Made by a program: the position numbers and the translations under genes. The notes beneath the pieces are model-generated. The model was given only the letters and a program-made list of their open reading frames with translations, had not been told where the DNA came from and searched no databases. From contig CP108521.1 in the NCBI GenBank assembly GCA_035999765.1, positions 3,224,001 through 3,288,000 on the forward strand: DNA of 64,000 nt. Reading direction: 5' to 3'. The stretch comes from Streptomyces sp. NBC_01231 (GTDB taxonomy: Bacteria > Actinomycetota > Actinomycetes > Streptomycetales > Streptomycetaceae). Each line of letters starts with the position of its first letter. The first letter of the stretch is position 1. Below, piece after piece: positions 60,086 to 64,000 of this stretch.

Positions 60086-61035
60086 GCCGGGTGAGTCAGT
60101 TGAGTACGAGTTCCCTCTCGGGTACGACATCGGGTCCGGTACCGGGTTCGATGCCGGGTTCGATGCCGGGTTCGATGCCGGGTCCCCGCACGAGCCCCAC
60201 CGCGTCCCGCGTACGGCACGGCCTGGCGCCCTGGGGCCGGATCGCGGGCCTGGCGCTGTGCGCCCTGTTGACGCTCGGCCCGGTCATCTGGACGGTGTCG
60301 ACGTCACTGCGCACGCCGGCGGAGTCCTTCGACCTGCCGCCGAAGATCATCCCCACGGACCCCACCGTCGACGCCTACCGCGGGGTCTTCGACCAGATCG
60401 ACGTCTGGCTGTACGCGCTGAACTCCACCCTGGTGACCGCGCTGATCGCGGCCGGCCAGATGATCACCGCGGGCCTGGCGGGCTATGCCTTCGCCCGCCT
60501 CGAATTCCGCTTCAAGAAGCCGCTGTTCGCGCTGGTCCTGGCCACGATGATGGTGCCGTTGCAGGTCACGATGGTCCCGGTCTTCCTGGAACTGAAGACG
60601 ATGGGTCTGACCGACACCCTGCTCGGCCTCATCGTCCCGGCCTTCCCGACGGCCTTCGGCACCTTCCTGATGCGCCAGTACTTCCTGGGTATGCCGAAGG
60701 ACCTGGGCGAGGCGGCGATGATCGACGGCGCGGGTCCGTGGCGCGTCTTCCGGTCGGTGTACGCCCCCTTGGCGGCCCCCGGCCTCGCCATCGTCGGCGT
60801 GCTGGCCTTCAACTACCACTGGAACGAGTTCTTCCGGCCGCTGATCCTCGAGACCTCCACCGAGAACCTCACGCTGCCCCTGGGCCTGGTCTCCCTTCAG
60901 GGCAATCTCGGCACCGGCTCGATCTCCGTCGTCCTCGCCGGGGTCGTCCTCTCCATGATCCCCGCCGTCGCCGTGTTCGTCGTCGGCCAGCGCCCTCTGC
61001 GTGAGGGCATCACATCCGCAGGAGTCAATCGTTGA
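60082..61035 (+). CDS. ABC sugar transporter permease, MalG-type (fructan locus 4)
   Basis: The 317-residue permease has six helices, EAA loop GEAAMIDGAGPWRVFRSVYAP, starting at GTG that overlaps the previous stop. The first 45 residues are a Ser/Gly/Pro-rich tail with a PGSM triplicate produced by a 12-bp tandem repeat; this tail is absent from the paralogue at 12639. Function is otherwise as for its paralogue. Confidence 0.9.
   Translation: MSRVSQLSTSSLSGTTSGPVPGSMPGSMPGSMPGPRTSPTASRVRHGLAPWGRIAGLALCALLTLGPVIWTVSTSLRTPAESFDLPPKIIPTDPTVDAYRGVFDQIDVWLYALNSTLVTALIAAGQMITAGLAGYAFARLEFRFKKPLFALVLATMMVPLQVTMVPVFLELKTMGLTDTLLGLIVPAFPTAFGTFLMRQYFLGMPKDLGEAAMIDGAGPWRVFRSVYAPLAAPGLAIVGVLAFNYHWNEFFRPLILETSTENLTLPLGLVSLQGNLGTGSISVVLAGVVLSMIPAVAVFVVGQRPLREGITSAGVNR
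60142..60177 (+). repeat. Three 12-bp tandem units encoding PGSM
   Basis: Perfect direct repeats CCGGGTTCGATG x3 at 60142-60153, 60154-60165 and 60166-60177, followed by a degenerate unit. They lie in the N-terminal tail of the permease, before the first helix. A 12-bp unit keeps the frame, so copy number can vary. Confidence 0.85.
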
Positions 61036-62441
61036 GTTCCGTGAGCCGGTCGACCGACGCCAACAGCCCGCGTTTCAGAGTCCGCCCGCCGGCCAACTGG
61101 ATGAACGACCCGAACGGCCCGTTCCGCTGGGGCGATCGATACCACCTCTTCTACCAGCACAACCCCGACGCCCCCGTGCACACGAACGTTCACTGGGGCC
61201 ACGCCTCCAGCCCCGATCTCGCCCACTGGGACGACCACGGGATCGCCCTGCGTCCCACGCCCGACGGCCCGGACGAGGCGGGCTGCTGGTCCGGCTGCGT
61301 GGTGGACGACGGTGGTGTGCCGACAGCGGTGTACTCCGGGATCGACCACGGCCACCAGGGCCTGAGCGCGATCTGTCTCGCCGTGACCGAGGACGACGGC
61401 CTCCAGAAGTGGAAGCAACTGCCGGTGCCGGTGGTCGCCGGCCCACCACCCGGCCTGGACGTGACGATGTTCCGGGACCCTTTCGTCTTCCGCTTCGCCG
61501 GACGCCGCTGGGCGCTGATGGGCGCCGGCCACGCCGACGGCACCCCGTCCGTCCTGGTGTACGACTGTGAGGACCTGTACGACTGGCGGTTCGCCGGGGT
61601 CCTGCTGGACGGCCGGGACCCGGCGGCGGTCCGCGCCTTCGGCAAGCGGGCGATCGGCTGGGAGTGCCCGCAGTTGTGGGCTACCCCCGGGGGCGACTGG
61701 GTGCTGGCGGTGGCCCTGTGGGACGGCGACCCGCTGAACACCGCGTACGTCACGGGCCGTCTGGTGGAGCAGGCGGACGGTGGACCGAGGTTCGCGGCCG
61801 GTACGGGCGGCGGCCCGCTGGACCTCGGCCGTGACTTCTACGCCCCCTCCGTCCTCCAGGACACGGAGTCCGGCCGCGCCCTGCTCTGGGGCTGGTCCTG
61901 GGAGTCACGCCCGCCCGAGGAGGTGGACCGCGCGGGCTGGTCCGGGGTCCTCACGGCACCCCGGGTGATGGACACCCACGAGGACGGCTCGCTACGGGTC
62001 GTACCGGCTCCAGAGCTCGAACTACTGCGAGCGGCGGTCCCGTTCACGGCCGCACCAGGACCGCACCGGCCACTCCCCCTCGCGTACGACCTGCTGGTGA
62101 CTGCCCGTTCAGCGGCGACGTTAAGTCTGCTGCGGGCCACGTCCGGGGCCGAACTGACCGTGCGACTCGACCCGGCGTCCGGCACGGTGACCCTGGACCG
62201 CACGGCCTGGCCACGCTCCCGCCCGGACGGCACGGCCCCCCTGGTCCTGCCGACCCCGCCGGGCGAGACCCTCACCGTACGGATCCTCGTGGACGGCTCC
62301 CTGCTGGAACTGTTCGCGGGTGACCGGGCGACGGCCACGGAACGGGTGTACCGACGGGACGACGACATCGCGGAGCTGACCGTGCCGGGGACGGACGTCG
62401 AGGTCACGGGCTGGGAGCTGGTCCCACCGAACCCCGCGTGA
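61032..62441 (+). CDS. GH32 beta-fructosidase, intracellular (fructan locus 4)
   Basis: The 469-residue enzyme has no signal peptide. WMNDPNG (nucleophile Asp26), FRDPFV (Asp149) and GWECPQLW (Glu211) are visible, followed by the sandwich domain. It starts at TTG 61032, which overlaps the permease stop and has GGAG 7 bp upstream; a GTG at 61041 is possible but farther from the site. It is closest in plan to the GH32 at 11119. It would break imported fructo-oligosaccharides or sucrose. Its 3' end overlaps the convergent LacI gene by 38 bp. Confidence 0.9.
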   Translation: MSSVSRSTDANSPRFRVRPPANWMNDPNGPFRWGDRYHLFYQHNPDAPVHTNVHWGHASSPDLAHWDDHGIALRPTPDGPDEAGCWSGCVVDDGGVPTAVYSGIDHGHQGLSAICLAVTEDDGLQKWKQLPVPVVAGPPPGLDVTMFRDPFVFRFAGRRWALMGAGHADGTPSVLVYDCEDLYDWRFAGVLLDGRDPAAVRAFGKRAIGWECPQLWATPGGDWVLAVALWDGDPLNTAYVTGRLVEQADGGPRFAAGTGGGPLDLGRDFYAPSVLQDTESGRALLWGWSWESRPPEEVDRAGWSGVLTAPRVMDTHEDGSLRVVPAPELELLRAAVPFTAAPGPHRPLPLAYDLLVTARSAATLSLLRATSGAELTVRLDPASGTVTLDRTAWPRSRPDGTAPLVLPTPPGETLTVRILVDGSLLELFAGDRATATERVYRRDDDIAELTVPGTDVEVTGWELVPPNPA

Positions 62442-63468
62442 CGACGGGGCACTCCAGCCGCCGGGTGGTGACCGGCGGCGCGGTCCCGCTGTCGATGGCG
62501 TCCAGGAGCAGGCGGACGGCCGTCTCTCCCATCGCGCGATGGGGCAGAGCGACCGTGGTGAGGGGCGGGCTGAGGAAAGCCGCCATGTGTTCCTGGTCGT
62601 CATAGCCGACGACGGACAGCTCGGCGGGCACGTCGAGGCCCAGGCGCGCGGCGGCGTGGAGGACGCCCGCGGCGACCCGGTCGTTGTAACAGACGATCCC
62701 CGTGGGCCGCCGGTAGGCGGGAACACCGTCCAGCAGCCGCAGCGCGCCCTGGTACCCGGAGGCGATCTCCCCTCCCGTCCGCATGATCCAGTCCTTCTCG
62801 GCGGTCAGCCCCACCGTTCGCAGCACGTCCCGGAAGCCGCGCAGCCGTTCCGCGGTCGCGATGTCGTCCAGACCGCCCACCAGGGCGACACGTCGGTGGC
62901 CCGCGTCGAGAAGGACGCGCGCGGCGCTGCGGCCACCAGCCCGCTCGGCGGGGATGACGGCCGGGAGGGAGCCGTCCTCGGGGAGACAGTTGGCGAGCAC
63001 GGCGAACGTGCGGTGCAGCCCTTCCGGGACTCGGGCGCGGCGCAACGACAGCGCGGCGTAGATGATCCCGTCGACCCTCCGGTCGAGCAGTTCGGCGACA
63101 GCCGCGTCCTCGGCGACCGGGTCCTGCCCGGAGTCGACGGTGAGTACCAGGTGCTCACTGCTCCACGCCATGTCCATGGCCCCGCGCAGCAGCCGCCCGG
63201 CGAACGGCGAGGTGGCGATCTCGTCCGTGACCAGACCGATCACGGCGGTACGACGCCGGCGCAGGCCACGGGCGACCGCGTTCGGCCGGTAGCCGAGCTG
63301 TTCGGCCGCCTTGCGGATCTTCTCCTGCGTCTCGGCGGAGAGGTTGCCCTGGGCACGCCCGTTGAAGACGAAGGACACGGCCGTGTGCGACACCCCGGCA
63401 AGCCGGGCGACATCCCGCGAGGTCGCTCGCTCAGCCCCGCCACCCCGCGTCTTCTCGACCCCGCCCAT
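62404..63468 (-). CDS. LacI family regulator of fructan locus 4
   Basis: The 354-residue protein has HTH SRDVARLAGVSHTAVSFVFNG (recognition His-Thr) and effector-domain segments SVVGYDDQEHMAAFLSPPLTTVALPH. It is related in core sequence to the regulators at 16020 and 48559 (DEIATSPFAGRLLRGA, IIYAALSLR). I take ATG 63468; an upstream TTG (63501) lies inside a 16-bp palindrome. It is convergent with GH32 and would repress the ABC operon and the secreted GH32 through sites at 57546 and 57661. Confidence 0.87.
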   Translation of the reverse strand: MGGVEKTRGGGAERATSRDVARLAGVSHTAVSFVFNGRAQGNLSAETQEKIRKAAEQLGYRPNAVARGLRRRRTAVIGLVTDEIATSPFAGRLLRGAMDMAWSSEHLVLTVDSGQDPVAEDAAVAELLDRRVDGIIYAALSLRRARVPEGLHRTFAVLANCLPEDGSLPAVIPAERAGGRSAARVLLDAGHRRVALVGGLDDIATAERLRGFRDVLRTVGLTAEKDWIMRTGGEIASGYQGALRLLDGVPAYRRPTGIVCYNDRVAAGVLHAAARLGLDVPAELSVVGYDDQEHMAAFLSPPLTTVALPHRAMGETAVRLLLDAIDSGTAPPVTTRRLECPVVTRGSVGPAPSP

Positions 63469-63485
63469 GCCTCGTCCCCGCCGAC

Positions 63486-63501
63486 TTGCCTGATCAGGCA
63501 A
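63486..63501. promoter_or_regulatory. Perfect 16-bp palindrome TTGCCTGATCAGGCAA upstream of lacI (locus 4)
   Basis: It lies 17 bp before the LacI ATG, between promoter and start, where an autoregulatory operator would block transcription. It contains a TGATCA centre unlike the other fructan-locus sites, so it may be recognised by another protein. Confidence 0.55.
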
Positions 63502-63610
63502 AGCCTACCCGCGGGAGATGTCGCGGCGCCCGCCGCCGCAGACCTAATGGGACACCGCGGTGGAACAGCCGCCGACCTCGGCACGCCGGGGTGCAGGTCG
63601 CCGTGCGGTT

Positions 63611-63727
63611 CTTGTGGCCCCTCAACGGCCCCTGACGGCCTTTGAGACAGACGCTCACCACAGCAGCACTGCGCCCGTCCGGTTCAGCCAGGGGGATGGA
63701 ACATTCGCACAGCGGATTTCCCTTCCC
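63611..63727. repeat. Dispersed intergenic repeat, copy C
   Basis: It is similar to copy A (51463-51599) over most of its length, including CTTGTGGCCCCTCAA at the left and GCACAGCGGATTTCCC at the right. It ends about 45 bp before the IS5-type transposase fragment. Other bases in 63502-63610 show no gene. Confidence 0.45.
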
Positions 63728-63773
63728 CCGGGCAGAGGCTCCGCCCATTACTCGTGTGGACGTTCACGTAATT

Positions 63774-64000
63774 TGGCGCTACGACCACGATGTCCACCGT
63801 CGCCGTCCGCGAGGGCGCGGCATCACACCGAAGACCGCTCGGCGTGGCGAGCCGCACGGCTCGGGCCTGGGCAAATTCCGGTGGGTCGCCGAGCCCGCTA
63901 TCACCTGGCTCCACGGACCCCGCCGCCTACTGACCCGCTGGGGAACCCGAGACGATGTGCACGACACCTTCCTCCAGCTCGCCCGCTGCATGCCCCTGGC
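63774..64000 (+). mobile_element. IS5-type transposase C-terminal fragment, continuing past window end
   Basis: A plus-strand frame reads WRYDHDVHRRRPRGRGI, then GLGKFRWVAEPAITWLHGPRRLLTRW and DDVHDTFLQLARCM. This is the C-terminal part of IS5/DDE_Tnp_1 transposases, with the final catalytic Glu in WVAEPAITWLH. There is no start or upstream DDE domain before 63774, where the copy C region ends, so it is 5'-truncated. It runs off the end of the window. Confidence 0.75.

Overview
The DNA is about 70% G+C with GTG/TTG starts, Tat and lipoprotein signals, many LacI-family regulators and GH/ABC sugar operons. This points to an actinomycete, almost certainly a Streptomyces accessory or chromosome-arm region. 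Species cannot be named from the sequence alone.

The main theme is carbohydrate use, above all of fructans. Four sugar loci are present. (1) 4.5-10.9 kb: CUT1-type ABC importer (lipoprotein SBP, two permeases), an intracellular GH13 alpha-glucosidase and a divergent LacI regulator. (2) 11.1-17.1 kb: LacI, Tat-lipoprotein SBP, two permeases and an intracellular GH32 fructosidase, all on the minus strand behind a strong 12-bp-arm operator. (3) 37.6-49.6 kb: LacI, then a dipeptide/Opp-type five-gene transporter, an intracellular GH32 and a 1190-residue secreted GH32 with lectin-like modules, apparently one 12-kb operon. (4) 55.9-63.5 kb: a secreted GH32 divergent from SBP-permease-permease-GH32, closed by a convergent LacI. 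Loci 2 and 4 are clear paralogues. Secreted GH32 enzymes would cut polymeric levan or inulin outside, ABC systems import the oligosaccharides, and intracellular GH32 enzymes release fructose. A PfkB-type sugar kinase next to locus 3 is broken. A secreted GH5-ricin B glycosidase with its own LacI neighbour lies at 17.4-20.1 kb.

The rest is stress and redox metabolism. It includes a quinone reductase-OYE-MarR operon (1.9-4.4 kb), and a TetR/alpha-beta hydrolase/SDR/LtrA/response-regulator/enoyl-CoA hydratase region (20.4-28.8 kb). That region carries TetR-type boxes and duplicated gene debris. There is a LysR-PrpF-DctA module (28.9-32.5 kb) and a 984-residue APH/aminotransferase fusion with an Lrp regulator (32.7-36.2 kb). 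Glutamate decarboxylase, a K+ channel and a FUSC membrane protein follow at 51.8-55.6 kb.

The window shows strong signs of genome plasticity. There are remnants of TnpB (split by a small hairpin repeat), IS5-type transposase, PfkB fused to a response regulator, NhaP antiporter, SDR, BTAD, thioesterase and membrane acyltransferase genes. There is also a tRNA-Met 3' fragment that looks like an attachment site, and three copies of a dispersed intergenic repeat. I saw no CRISPR array, rRNA, complete tRNA or secondary-metabolite core gene.
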